NCBI RefSeq assembly: GCF_014712225.1
Contig: NZ_JACXBW010000002.1
Location: 310,001-374,000, forward strand
Direction of reading: 5' to 3'
Source: Pseudarthrobacter sulfonivorans
GTDB taxonomy: Bacteria; Actinomycetota; Actinomycetes; Actinomycetales; Micrococcaceae
Length of the DNA stretch: 64,000 nucleotides
This document shows, one piece after another, positions 16,207 to 23,759 of the stretch; within the stretch, counting starts at the first letter, position 1; each line of letters begins with the position of its first letter. Under the pieces are notes generated by a model that saw only the letters and a list, made by a program, of their open reading frames with translations, searched no databases and was not told the DNA's origin. Position numbers and translations under genes: made by a program.

Positions 16207-16881
16207 ATGGCAATTCCTGACATTCTGGATGAAGACCATATCGACACCGCGGCCAAACTGCTCGGCACCTACTACCGTCGAACAACTGCCGGCGTTCCCG
16301 CGTACACGGGCAGCATGTACAACTGCTGGGGCGGCGGTGGAGATGCGCCGCGTGACGTGAACCGGGTGACGTCCGACGACCTGATCGCCGTCTCCTTCCT
16401 TTCCGTTGACGTCCCCGGCGAAGCCGCCTTTGGCATCCTGGAAACTCAAGCAGCGCTGATTTCGGATCTCCTCGCGCAGATTCCGGCCGACCTCGACATG
16501 GCGGATGTGCAGGCAGACGAGTTCGACAAAGTACTCGGCGAGGCCAGCCCCGCGCGTCAGCTTTGGCACGTCCTCCGGGGACGGGACACCGGCCGCCGGG
16601 GCATGTGCGTGACGCGAACCAGCAAACTGATGGCCCGAAAACGCCCGCTGCTGGTCCCGGTCTATGATTCCGCCGTCGGGCACCTGATGAGCCTCGACCT
16701 GGGTTCGGTGGGTCAGTGGAAGCGCTGGCACACCGATCTCACCGACGGCACCGGCCTTCCCCAGCGGCTCCAGCAGATCCGCCGGGTCTCACGGATTACG
16801 GATCCGATCTCCGATCTCCGCGTCATGGACATCGTGCTCTGGATGTACGGGACGGGCACTGCGACCGGCGAACGGCAGTAG
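16207..16881 (+). CDS. DUF6308-like protein of unknown function
   Basis: The 224-residue protein has no signal or membrane segment. It contains DLIAVSFLSVDVPGEAAFGILE and KRPLLVPVYDSAVGHLM, segments I associate with the DUF6308 family seen in Arthrobacter and relatives, which has no known function. GGGGGA precedes ATG 16207 closely. It is a lone gene convergent with the glycosyltransferase. The fold recalls small DNA-glycosylase-associated helical domains only vaguely, and I do not claim that. Confidence 0.6.
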   Translation: MAIPDILDEDHIDTAAKLLGTYYRRTTAGVPAYTGSMYNCWGGGGDAPRDVNRVTSDDLIAVSFLSVDVPGEAAFGILETQAALISDLLAQIPADLDMADVQADEFDKVLGEASPARQLWHVLRGRDTGRRGMCVTRTSKLMARKRPLLVPVYDSAVGHLMSLDLGSVGQWKRWHTDLTDGTGLPQRLQQIRRVSRITDPISDLRVMDIVLWMYGTGTATGERQ

Positions 16882-16894
16882 CGCGGGTCAGGGG

Positions 16895-18139
16895 TTACCC
16901 GGAGACGGGTTCCGGCGCGGACATGAAGTGTTCGATGGCGTCAACTGCCGCAGCGGCTCCCCCGGCCGACCGGACGCGCTGGCCCATGGTCTCCAGGTTG
17001 CGCCGGATCTCCTGGTCGTTGCTGACGTCGGCGATGACCGTGCGGATCAGCTCTGGTGAAAGCGCCTCGGCGGGGAGGCGGCGGCCCAGTCCCAGGTCCT
17101 GGACGCGGCGTGCGTTGGCTTCCTGTTCCGGCTGCAGCGGAAAGGCAACTATGGGAACCTCGAAGTACAGCGCCTCCATGGTGGAATTCATGCCCGTATG
17201 CGAGAGGAACACGTCGGCGTGGCGCAGGACATCGATCTGCGGGAAGGAGGGGCGGACTTCAACGTTGTCCGGTATCTCCCCCAGCTCGGAGACATTCATG
17301 CGGTCGCCGATGGCCATGGCCACCTGCCAGTCGGTGCCGGCGAATGCTTCCAGGCACATCCGGAAGAAGTCCGGGCGGTCGTTTAACGGGGTGGTTCCCA
17401 GCGAAATGAAGACCAGGGGCCTGTCCTGCGCGCGGGGCTGCCAAAGCTCCTCGGTGGTTCGTTGGCCGGGGCTGGGTCCAACAAAGTGAAAGCTGGCGTC
17501 AAAGGTTTCACCCGCGGGTTGGAATTCCCGTGGGATGAAGCAGATGCTCAATGAAGCCGGCGGTCCCTCCATGAAGGTGAAATCCTCCAGGCCCTGTTCG
17601 GCCGCGAAGTCAGTGATGAGCCGGCGCACCTGTTTCCAGGCCTTGAGCATTTCGGCCGGTGCCCGGGCCGGCATCAGCTCCCGCATCGAGAAGTGTTCGT
17701 TGGTGGCGTACGTCGGCTGCAGGGCGATGTCAGGCAGGGCAAGCTTCATGGCGGCCATCTTCCCGGCCAGGGTCATGGCGTCATAACACACCGCGTCCGG
17801 CGGGTCGGCGGTCAGCCGGGTGAGCAGGGCCGGGAATTCGATCCTCGCCCTCTCCAGCAGCCGCTCCAGCAGACCGGACATCATCCCTGCTCCGAGTCCC
17901 GCCAGCATCCCCATCCGGGGAGAGGCAGCCGGGTCAGCTGGCGTCTTGATGCGGGGAAGCATCGCCGCGAGGTCCTCCCCGCTCTCAAAGAAGACGGCGC
18001 CGGCGGACTCAACCGCCTTCGCGTACGGGGCGGACGTTGCATAGGTGACCCGGTGGCCCCGACGGACAAGCTCGGCCACGACCGGCAACGTCGGGTTCAC
18101 GTGACCCGCGGCCGGCAGACACACAAAAGCAAAATGCAT
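16895..18139 (-). CDS. GT1-family (MGT-type) glycosyltransferase
   Basis: The 414-residue protein begins MHFAFVCLPAAGHVNPTLPVVAELVRRGHRV, the acceptor-domain start of macrolide and UDP-sugar glycosyltransferases. FISLGTTPLNDRPDFF opens the C-terminal nucleotide-sugar domain, and HADVFLSHTGMNSTMEAL is the donor-binding motif with the catalytic-site HxGxxS/T pattern. It would attach a sugar to a small hydrophobic molecule; relatives inactivate macrolides. GGAGG lies about 9 bases before ATG 18139. The longer frame to 18346 crosses a hairpin repeat and is rejected. Confidence 0.88.
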   Translation of the reverse strand: MHFAFVCLPAAGHVNPTLPVVAELVRRGHRVTYATSAPYAKAVESAGAVFFESGEDLAAMLPRIKTPADPAASPRMGMLAGLGAGMMSGLLERLLERARIEFPALLTRLTADPPDAVCYDAMTLAGKMAAMKLALPDIALQPTYATNEHFSMRELMPARAPAEMLKAWKQVRRLITDFAAEQGLEDFTFMEGPPASLSICFIPREFQPAGETFDASFHFVGPSPGQRTTEELWQPRAQDRPLVFISLGTTPLNDRPDFFRMCLEAFAGTDWQVAMAIGDRMNVSELGEIPDNVEVRPSFPQIDVLRHADVFLSHTGMNSTMEALYFEVPIVAFPLQPEQEANARRVQDLGLGRRLPAEALSPELIRTVIADVSNDQEIRRNLETMGQRVRSAGGAAAAVDAIEHFMSAPEPVSG

Positions 18140-18246
18140 GACGCTGTCCCTCCAGAAATCTCGGTGGGCGGCATCCGGACGCCGGTTACCGCCAAACTCC
18201 ACAGGCCCCGCCGCACCCGGAGCCACCGAACGGCGGTAACTGACGC

Positions 18247-18273
18247 GCCGCCGTCGTAATGTCCGACGGCGGC
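18247..18273. repeat. Perfect GCCGCCGTCG hairpin
   Basis: GCCGCCGTCG (18247-18256) and CGACGGCGGC (18264-18273) form a perfect 10-bp stem with a 7-base loop, between the GYD stop (18297) and the glycosyltransferase start (18139). Confidence 0.7.
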
Positions 18274-18296
18274 CGCTGACCGGAGCCCCGCTGCGC

Positions 18297-18617
18297 CTAC
18301 TGCCCCGGCGCCCGGTAGGACGGCGTCTTCTTGGCCGCCTCGTCAATGTCCTCGGGTGTCATCAGCGGCTTCAGGCGCACGTCCACGGTGCCGGTGGAAT
18401 TGATCATCAGCGAAAGGGCTGCCGCACCCGCCTGCTCCGGCACATCAAAAACGCCGAGGACGTCAATGTCCCCGAAGGCGTAGTAGAAACACTCCAGCGA
18501 TCCCCCGACCGAGCTGAGCGCCTCCTCCAGCGCCTCACGCCGTTTGGTGCCGCCTTCGCGCATGAGTCCCGTGATTCCGTCGCCCACATAATTCGCTTCA
18601 AACAGATACTTGGTCAT
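18297..18617 (-). CDS. GYD-domain protein
   Basis: This 106-residue protein has the GYD family pattern: MTKYLFEANYVGDGITGLMREGGTKRREALEEALSSVGGSLECFYYAFGDIDVLGVFDVPE. The family forms small ferredoxin-like dimers, with no firm function; they often sit beside oxidoreductases or regulators. ATG 18617 lies behind CAGGAAAAACC, an acceptable ribosome binding site. It is a single gene, 158 bp from the glycosyltransferase. Confidence 0.85.
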   Translation of the reverse strand: MTKYLFEANYVGDGITGLMREGGTKRREALEEALSSVGGSLECFYYAFGDIDVLGVFDVPEQAGAAALSLMINSTGTVDVRLKPLMTPEDIDEAAKKTPSYRAPGQ

Positions 18618-18800
18618 GGTTTTTCCTGTCCCGTGCTGTCCAGGACGCGGCATCCCAGCATGTGCCTGACCCCCGGTGAGGGCGGGTCCTGGCCGGTCCC
18701 CCGCGTGGGGCCGTGGCCATAGCGTAGGCCCACTTCCTGGCGGTGACAACAGCTTCCGCAAAGCGTCACAAGGCTGCCAGGACCAGCACGCCGCCTGCAA

Positions 18801-19679
18801 TTAGGAGCTTGAACGGGGATGCATGATCCGCATCTGGTCCCAAGTCCGTTCGGACGCGGCGATGTTCCTGTTTGATCGCTCCCGGTCCAGGGAAGCGAGT
18901 TCGACGGCGATCGCCTGGACCGCGGCGACGGCACCCGTGAGCGAGGGGAAAAAGCCCGCGCCCTCGGTGGGAACGACTATCCGCTGCTCGGCGTGCTCGG
19001 CCACGGGAGAGCCGGCGCTGTCCGTGATCGAAGCGATGGTTGCGCCCACGTTGTGGGCGATCTCCATGGCGCGCACGGTGCTGTCGTAAACCCTCCACAG
19101 GCTGATCACGATCACCAGGTCCTCGGAGGTCACCCGCGCCAGGGTGTTCGTCAGGGCGGCGACATCAGCGTCGAGCAGCCGGACGTTGTAGCCTGCAATG
19201 ACCGCATTGTGCTCCAATGCCTTGCCCGGGATCGCGTAGCTTCCGGCGGCAACAATCAGGGTCTGCCGTGCCCCGGCGATTGCTTCGGCGATGGAGCGGA
19301 CAGTAGCTGGATCGAGTGTGCGCTCCAGATGGGCCAAGTTGGCCCGGTCCGTGGAAACGGCGGCCTGGGCAGGGCTGCTGACGTGGCCGTTGTGCTCAGC
19401 CGCGACTTCGAGGGCGCTCAGCGACGCCAGAAACCTTGAACGGAGCTCAAACTGGAAATCGGACCAGCCCTTGAATTCCAGTGCCTGCGCGGTTCTGGTC
19501 ACGGTGGAAGCGTTCGACGACGCCGCTGCCGCGATGTCGCTGACTGAACCGTAGGAGGCGAGGCGGGGCTGTGACCGGAGGATGCCGATGACCTGCATCT
19601 GCCTGGCCGCCAGTTTCCGGCCCTGGACACGGCTGTCCAGCCATTCGGTCACCGAGGAGGAGTTAATTTCTTGTTTCAC
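18801..19679 (-). CDS. RpiR/MurR-family regulator with SIS domain
   Basis: The 292-residue protein has an N-terminal HTH_6 domain (about 1-78, with DIAAAASSNASTVTRTAQALEFKGWSDFQFELR). A C-terminal SIS domain follows (about 120-255, with TLIVAAGSYAIPGKALEHNAVIAGYNVRLL). SIS domains usually bind phosphosugars, but here the divergent genes encode a transporter and an amidohydrolase, so the ligand may be an intermediate of that pathway. Regulation of the divergent operon is inferred from position and from a perfect TGCACA-N4-TGTGCA palindrome in the shared 108-bp spacer. Confidence 0.88.
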   Translation of the reverse strand: MKQEINSSSVTEWLDSRVQGRKLAARQMQVIGILRSQPRLASYGSVSDIAAAASSNASTVTRTAQALEFKGWSDFQFELRSRFLASLSALEVAAEHNGHVSSPAQAAVSTDRANLAHLERTLDPATVRSIAEAIAGARQTLIVAAGSYAIPGKALEHNAVIAGYNVRLLDADVAALTNTLARVTSEDLVIVISLWRVYDSTVRAMEIAHNVGATIASITDSAGSPVAEHAEQRIVVPTEGAGFFPSLTGAVAAVQAIAVELASLDRERSNRNIAASERTWDQMRIMHPRSSS

Positions 19680-19726
19680 CTATTGACCTGCCTCACACTC
19701 TGGCCTTAACTTCGATACATCGCATC

Positions 19727-19742
19727 TGCACAGACTTGTGCA
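19727..19742. promoter_or_regulatory. TGCACA-N4-TGTGCA palindrome, candidate RpiR operator
   Basis: A perfect 6-4-6 inverted repeat sits between the divergent rpiR-like gene and the MFS gene, 46 bp before the MFS start. No other operator-like symmetry stands out in this spacer. Confidence 0.5.
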
Positions 19743-19787
19743 TATTCCTCAAAATGTACAACTTGGCCCACTTCGGCAGGAAACACC

Positions 19788-21182
19788 ATGTCCCTCACCG
19801 CACGCCTGGACCGCCTGGCTCTCAGTCGTCCACACTACAAGCTTCTCCTCATCGGAGGCCTCGGCTACTCGTTCGACGGCATGGACGGGGCAGTGGTCGC
19901 CTTCCTCCTCCCGCGGATCCAGGAACTGTGGGGCCTCAGCAACGCAAGCCTCGGCCTGGTGGGCTCCGCCGCCCCGTTCGGCTTCTTCTTCGGCGCCATC
20001 CTCTCCGGCTATTTGGGCGACCGCTTCGGCCGCAAGAAGGTCATGCTCTGGGCGCTTGCTTTCTACTGCCTCATGTCCGTGGTGGCGGCCATGGCCCCCA
20101 ACTTTGAGATCTTCCTGATTGCACGGATCTTCGCAGGCCTGGGCGCCGGCGCCGAGAGCGTCATCATTGCGCCGTTCCTGTCCGAGTTCATTCCCCCCAA
20201 GCGCCGTGGCTGGTTCATTGGAACCCTGGCCGGCTTCTTCTCCTTCGGCTTCGTTGGCGCGGCACTGATCGGGCGCTTTATTGTTCCGATGGGTGAGGAC
20301 GGCTGGCGCTGGGCCCAGGTTGTCACGGCCATCCCGATTCTCCTCCTGCTGTGGTGGCGTCGAAGCCTGCCTGAATCCCCCCGCTTCCTCATCAGCCGTG
20401 GCCGCATCGCTGAAGCAACGCAGGTGGTGGAGCGCTTTGAGGAGAGCGTGGTGAAGGCAACCGGCAAGCAACTCACTCCGCTCACCGTCGGGAACGAAGA
20501 GATCATCAAGCACGAGCAGAAGATCACCATCTGGAACGCCCTCAAGTTCATGTGGTCCCGGGCCATGCGCCGCCGGACTGCTGTCATCTGGCTGATCTGG
20601 TTCGTGATCACGTTCTCTTACTACGGCTTCTTCTCCTGGATCCCCACACTGCTGGTGGGCCGTGGCATTACCGTCACCAAGAGCTTCGAGTACTCGATCA
20701 TCATTTACCTCGCGCAGATTCCCGGCTATTTCTCCGCAGCCTGGCTCAACGACCGGATCGATCGGAAGAACACCATCGCCCTGTACCTGGCCGGATCGGC
20801 GCTGAGTGCGTTTTGGTTGAGCCAGTCCAACGACTCCGGGATGATTCTGGTGGCCGCGGCAACGTTGTCCTTCTTCCTGAACGGCACCTACGCCGGTGTC
20901 TACGCGTACACGCCCGAACTGTTCCCCACCTGGATGCGCGCCACAGGCGTCGGTCTGGCCAGTGCCGTGGGCCGCATCGGCAGCATCCTGGCACCGTCCA
21001 TCATCGGCATCTTCTCGGTGGCCCTTGGCTTCGGCGGCGTGTTCGTCATGACCACGGTGGTCCTGACCATCGGCGTCCTGGGTGTCGTCATCTTCGGCGC
21101 ATCCACGGCGGGCAAATCCCTGGAGGACATCAATGCCCGTGCCGAGCATGATCCGGCACCTGCAGGATCGGGACAAAAATGA
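19788..21182 (+). CDS. MFS transporter, sugar-porter/NiaP-like branch
   Basis: The 464-residue protein has about twelve membrane segments. GYLGDRFGRKKVMLWAL and RIFAGLGAGAESVIIAPFLSEFIPPKRRGW match the branch that includes aromatic-acid and niacin (NiaP) importers. LPESPRFLISRGR after helix six is the sugar-porter PESPR motif. It should import a small organic acid or dipeptide-like compound with protons. AGGAAA precedes ATG 19788. Its end overlaps the GAF gene (ATGA-type), so the three genes form one operon. Confidence 0.88.
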   Translation: MSLTARLDRLALSRPHYKLLLIGGLGYSFDGMDGAVVAFLLPRIQELWGLSNASLGLVGSAAPFGFFFGAILSGYLGDRFGRKKVMLWALAFYCLMSVVAAMAPNFEIFLIARIFAGLGAGAESVIIAPFLSEFIPPKRRGWFIGTLAGFFSFGFVGAALIGRFIVPMGEDGWRWAQVVTAIPILLLLWWRRSLPESPRFLISRGRIAEATQVVERFEESVVKATGKQLTPLTVGNEEIIKHEQKITIWNALKFMWSRAMRRRTAVIWLIWFVITFSYYGFFSWIPTLLVGRGITVTKSFEYSIIIYLAQIPGYFSAAWLNDRIDRKNTIALYLAGSALSAFWLSQSNDSGMILVAAATLSFFLNGTYAGVYAYTPELFPTWMRATGVGLASAVGRIGSILAPSIIGIFSVALGFGGVFVMTTVVLTIGVLGVVIFGASTAGKSLEDINARAEHDPAPAGSGQK

Positions 21183-21676
21183 GCGGAATAAAGGATTCCA
21201 TGAAGGCGGACTCAGTGTTTCAGCAGACTTTCGAGGAGATGCGGCGGGATCCCGGCGTCGTCCTCTTCACAGCCCTGCAGTGGATCCCCGAGCGGTCCAG
21301 TCTTCGGCGGCTCTTCACCAGCCACCCGGAAGAATACCCCGTGGGCGGCGAGAAGACCGTTGAGATCTCCCCCGGGTGGCTGGGAACAGTCATTGAAGAC
21401 AAGAAACCGTTCCTGGCCCGAGACCTGAACGCGCTGCGTGAAGTCTTCGCCGATTCCGAACTGATCCAGCGGCTCGGCTGCGGTGCGGTCATCAACGTTC
21501 CCGTCCTCGACGACGGCCGCAACGTTGTCGGCGTCCTTGCCATGCTGGACGCCGAAGGCCGCTACACCCAACACAGTGTGGAAACCGCCGTCGACGTCGT
21601 CAACCGGAACCTGGCAGGCCTGACCGCAGCCTTTGCCGCCCACCCCACCGAAGTCCCCGGGAAGGACACAATTTGA
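21179..21676 (+). CDS. Stand-alone GAF-domain protein
   Basis: The 165-residue protein is almost entirely one GAF domain. The key stretch is LGCGAVINVPVLDDGRNVVGVLAMLDAEGRYTQHSVETAVDV, the usual GAF beta core. No output domain is attached. It overlaps the transporter upstream and the amidohydrolase downstream by four bases each, so it is co-translated with them. It could sense or bind the transported compound, or be an enzyme such as an fRMsr-type reductase, but the conserved fRMsr cysteine set is not evident. Confidence 0.8.
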   Translation: MSGIKDSMKADSVFQQTFEEMRRDPGVVLFTALQWIPERSSLRRLFTSHPEEYPVGGEKTVEISPGWLGTVIEDKKPFLARDLNALREVFADSELIQRLGCGAVINVPVLDDGRNVVGVLAMLDAEGRYTQHSVETAVDVVNRNLAGLTAAFAAHPTEVPGKDTI

Positions 21677-22941
21677 TGAACACCGCGTCCAACACCCAGG
21701 CCCCCACTGACGGGGTGGCCGGCAGCGCTCCCCTGGTGATCCGCAACGCCAGCGTCCTGGACGTCGAGGCGGGCACCTACTCAATTGCCGACGTCGTCAG
21801 TGTTGACGGAAAGATCAGCAGCATCGGTCCTGATGCCGAGGCGCCCTCCGGAGCCCGCGTGATCGATGGCACCGGCAAGTTCGTCATTCCGGGGCTCATC
21901 GATTGCCACGTTCATGTGGTCGCCTCCAGTGCCGACTTCCGGTCGCTGACCTGGACACCGGCCTCGTATGTCTACGCGCAGACGGCACGGATCATGGGCC
22001 AGATGCTGCGCCGCGGCTTCACCACTGTCCGGGACCTCTCCGGGGCTGACTTTGGCCTGGCGATGGCACAGCAGGAAGGTCTGCTGGAAGGGCCCAAGAT
22101 CCACTTTTGCGGACACGCGCTCAGCCAGACCGGAGGCCATGGCGACATGCGGCTCCCGGGCGAGGACCATGAGCCCAACGGCCGTGGATGCTGTGGAATC
22201 GGCCGCGTGGCTGATGGCGTGGACGCTGTCCGGGCCGCCGCGCGGGATGAACTGCGCAAAGGCGCCCACCACATCAAGATCATGGCCTCCGGTGGAGTTT
22301 CCTCACCTACTGACCGGATCGACTCCACTCAGTATTCGATGGAAGAGATGCGTGCCGCCGTGGAGGAGGCCGGGGCCGCCAACCGCTACGTCGCCGCCCA
22401 CGCCTACACTGCGCGTGCCATCAACCGTGCTCTGGAGGCCGGCGTCCGGTCAATCGAGCACGGCAACCTGCTCGACGACGAGAGCCTCCGGCTGTTCCTC
22501 GAAAAGGACGCCTTCCTGGTCCCCACACTTGTGACCTATTGGGCGCTCAAGGAGGAGGGCAGGAGCTTCGGCCTCACGGAGGAAATGTGGGCCAAGGTGG
22601 ATTCAGTGCTCACCAGTGGCCTCGAAGCAATCGCCCGCGCGCACGAAGCCGGCGTCAAAATGGCCTTCGGCACTGACCTTCTGGGCGGCATGCACCGCCA
22701 CCAGAACGAACAGTTCCGTCTTTTGGGGAAGGTCCAGCCGGCCATCGCCGCCATCCGCTCGGCAACCACGACGGCGGCCCTGCTCCTGGGGCGCGAAGGC
22801 GAGATCGGCGTCGTGGCACCGGGAGCTGACGCCGACATGCTGGTGCTGTCCGCGGACCCGCTTGCCGATATCGCGGTGCTGGCCGACATTGCCGACCATC
22901 TGGACGTTTTGATCCAGAACGGGCGGGTGGTCAGCCCCTGA
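21673..22941 (+). CDS. Metal-dependent amidohydrolase (Xaa-Pro/imidazolonepropionase-related)
   Basis: The 422-residue protein shows a complete amidohydrolase metal site. H79 and H81 lie in DCHVHV, K202 in HHIKIMASGGVSS is the likely carboxylated lysine, H243 is in AAHAY, H263 in IEHGN and D335 in FGTDLLG. This set suggests a binuclear zinc centre as in Xaa-Arg/Lys/Pro dipeptidases of the Sgx9260 type. It probably hydrolyses an amide or N-acyl amino acid imported by the upstream MFS protein. The substrate is unknown. The operon ends at a strong terminator. Confidence 0.88.
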   Translation: MMNTASNTQAPTDGVAGSAPLVIRNASVLDVEAGTYSIADVVSVDGKISSIGPDAEAPSGARVIDGTGKFVIPGLIDCHVHVVASSADFRSLTWTPASYVYAQTARIMGQMLRRGFTTVRDLSGADFGLAMAQQEGLLEGPKIHFCGHALSQTGGHGDMRLPGEDHEPNGRGCCGIGRVADGVDAVRAAARDELRKGAHHIKIMASGGVSSPTDRIDSTQYSMEEMRAAVEEAGAANRYVAAHAYTARAINRALEAGVRSIEHGNLLDDESLRLFLEKDAFLVPTLVTYWALKEEGRSFGLTEEMWAKVDSVLTSGLEAIARAHEAGVKMAFGTDLLGGMHRHQNEQFRLLGKVQPAIAAIRSATTTAALLLGREGEIGVVAPGADADMLVLSADPLADIAVLADIADHLDVLIQNGRVVSP

Positions 22942-22974
22942 CGCGGATGCGCTGAAGTTCGCGGATGCGCTGAA
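22942..22974. repeat. Two tandem 15-bp repeats after the amidohydrolase stop
   Basis: CGCGGATGCGCTGAA occurs at 22942-22956 and again at 22960-22974, with a period of 18 bp. It lies between the stop codon and the terminator and may be a local duplication. Confidence 0.8.
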
Positions 22975-22989
22975 TGACGTCGCAAAGTA

Positions 22990-23027
22990 AAAGCCGTGGA
23001 TACCTCCGAAAAGGTATCCACGGCTTT
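22990..23027. terminator. Strong bidirectional terminator
   Basis: AAAGCCGTGGATACCT (22990-23005) and AGGTATCCACGGCTTT (23012-23027) form a perfect 16-bp stem with a six-base loop. The stem ends in A/T on both sides, so it can stop the amidohydrolase operon and the converging PASTA-Excalibur gene. Confidence 0.9.
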
Positions 23028-23039
23028 CACATCTGTGAC

Positions 23040-23714
23040 CTATTTCTCGCAGGCGACGCCGTCGCGATCGCGGTCAAGGCTGGTGCTGTAGCCGGCCTGC
23101 CCTGCATACAGCGGCGCGGCACCAGCAGCTTTCACGGCAGCGCAATTGGCGTAGAAAACGGCGGCTGGCGCCTTGACGGCCGGCGCTGGTGCAGGTGCAG
23201 GTGCAGCTGGAGCCGGTGCAGGTGCAGGTGCAGGTGCAGGTGCTACCGGAGCTGGCTTCGCAGCCTGCGCCGCCGCCTGATCAGCTGCGGCCTTATCTGC
23301 CGCCGCCTTGTCTGCCGCAGCCTTTGCTGCAGCAGCTGCCTCTGCTGCAGCCTTGTCGGCGGCAGCTTTGTCGGTGGCAGCCTTCTCAGCCGCAATCTTC
23401 TCAAGGCTCTTGACGCCAAGCTTCACGGTGGAACCCTTTGCCGCGGACGCGCCTTCGGAGGGGTCCTGGGACATTACCTGCCAGTTCTTCTTGGACATGA
23501 TCGTCTTGCCGTCGATGATGTCCACGGCCTCGACCTTGAACCCAAGATCTTCCAGTTGATCCGTGGCCTTGTCCAGAGTCAGGCCGACCACGCCTGGAAC
23601 CGCGATAGCCTCAACCACTGCAGCAGCGGGAGTCGGCTGCACTGCCTTCTGCGCGCCACCGCATCCGGTCAGCATGAGGCCGGCGAGCACAACTAATGTC
23701 ACAGTCTTTTTCAT
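23040..23714 (-). CDS. Lipoprotein with PASTA and Excalibur domains
   Basis: The 224-residue protein has a lipobox LTGC with Cys18, so it should be a membrane-anchored lipoprotein outside the cell. Residues about 40-105 form a PASTA-like domain (VVGLTLDKATDQLEDLGFKVEAV), which binds peptidoglycan in other proteins. An Ala/Lys-rich helix (about 110-155) and a Pro-Ala linker follow. The C-terminus DRDRDGVACEK is the Excalibur calcium-binding loop with its DxDxDGxxCE signature. A cell-wall role is likely. AAGGGGG precedes ATG 23714. It shares its C-terminal domain with the next gene. Confidence 0.85.
   Translation of the reverse strand: MKKTVTLVVLAGLMLTGCGGAQKAVQPTPAAAVVEAIAVPGVVGLTLDKATDQLEDLGFKVEAVDIIDGKTIMSKKNWQVMSQDPSEGASAAKGSTVKLGVKSLEKIAAEKAATDKAAADKAAAEAAAAAKAAADKAAADKAAADQAAAQAAKPAPVAPAPAPAPAPAPAAPAPAPAPAVKAPAAVFYANCAAVKAAGAAPLYAGQAGYSTSLDRDRDGVACEK
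23188..23243. repeat. GGTGCA hexamer repeats in the Pro-Ala linker
   Basis: Three GGTGCA units (23188-23205) and nearly five more (23215-23243) encode the PAPAPA linker on the minus strand. Changes in copy number would stay in frame and vary the linker length. Confidence 0.8.
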
Positions 23715-23759
23715 ATTTCCCCCTTGGAAAGTTTGGAACATTGGAGTGATGGAACTGGT

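Noticed and set aside
18297..18800. Longer start for the GYD gene at 18800
   Set aside because: The added 61 residues are Pro/Gly/Arg-rich and unrelated to the family, whereas ATG 18617 matches the family N-terminus.
23188..23243. GGTGCA repeats as a CRISPR-like or regulatory satellite
   Set aside because: They are in frame and simply encode a Pro-Ala linker.
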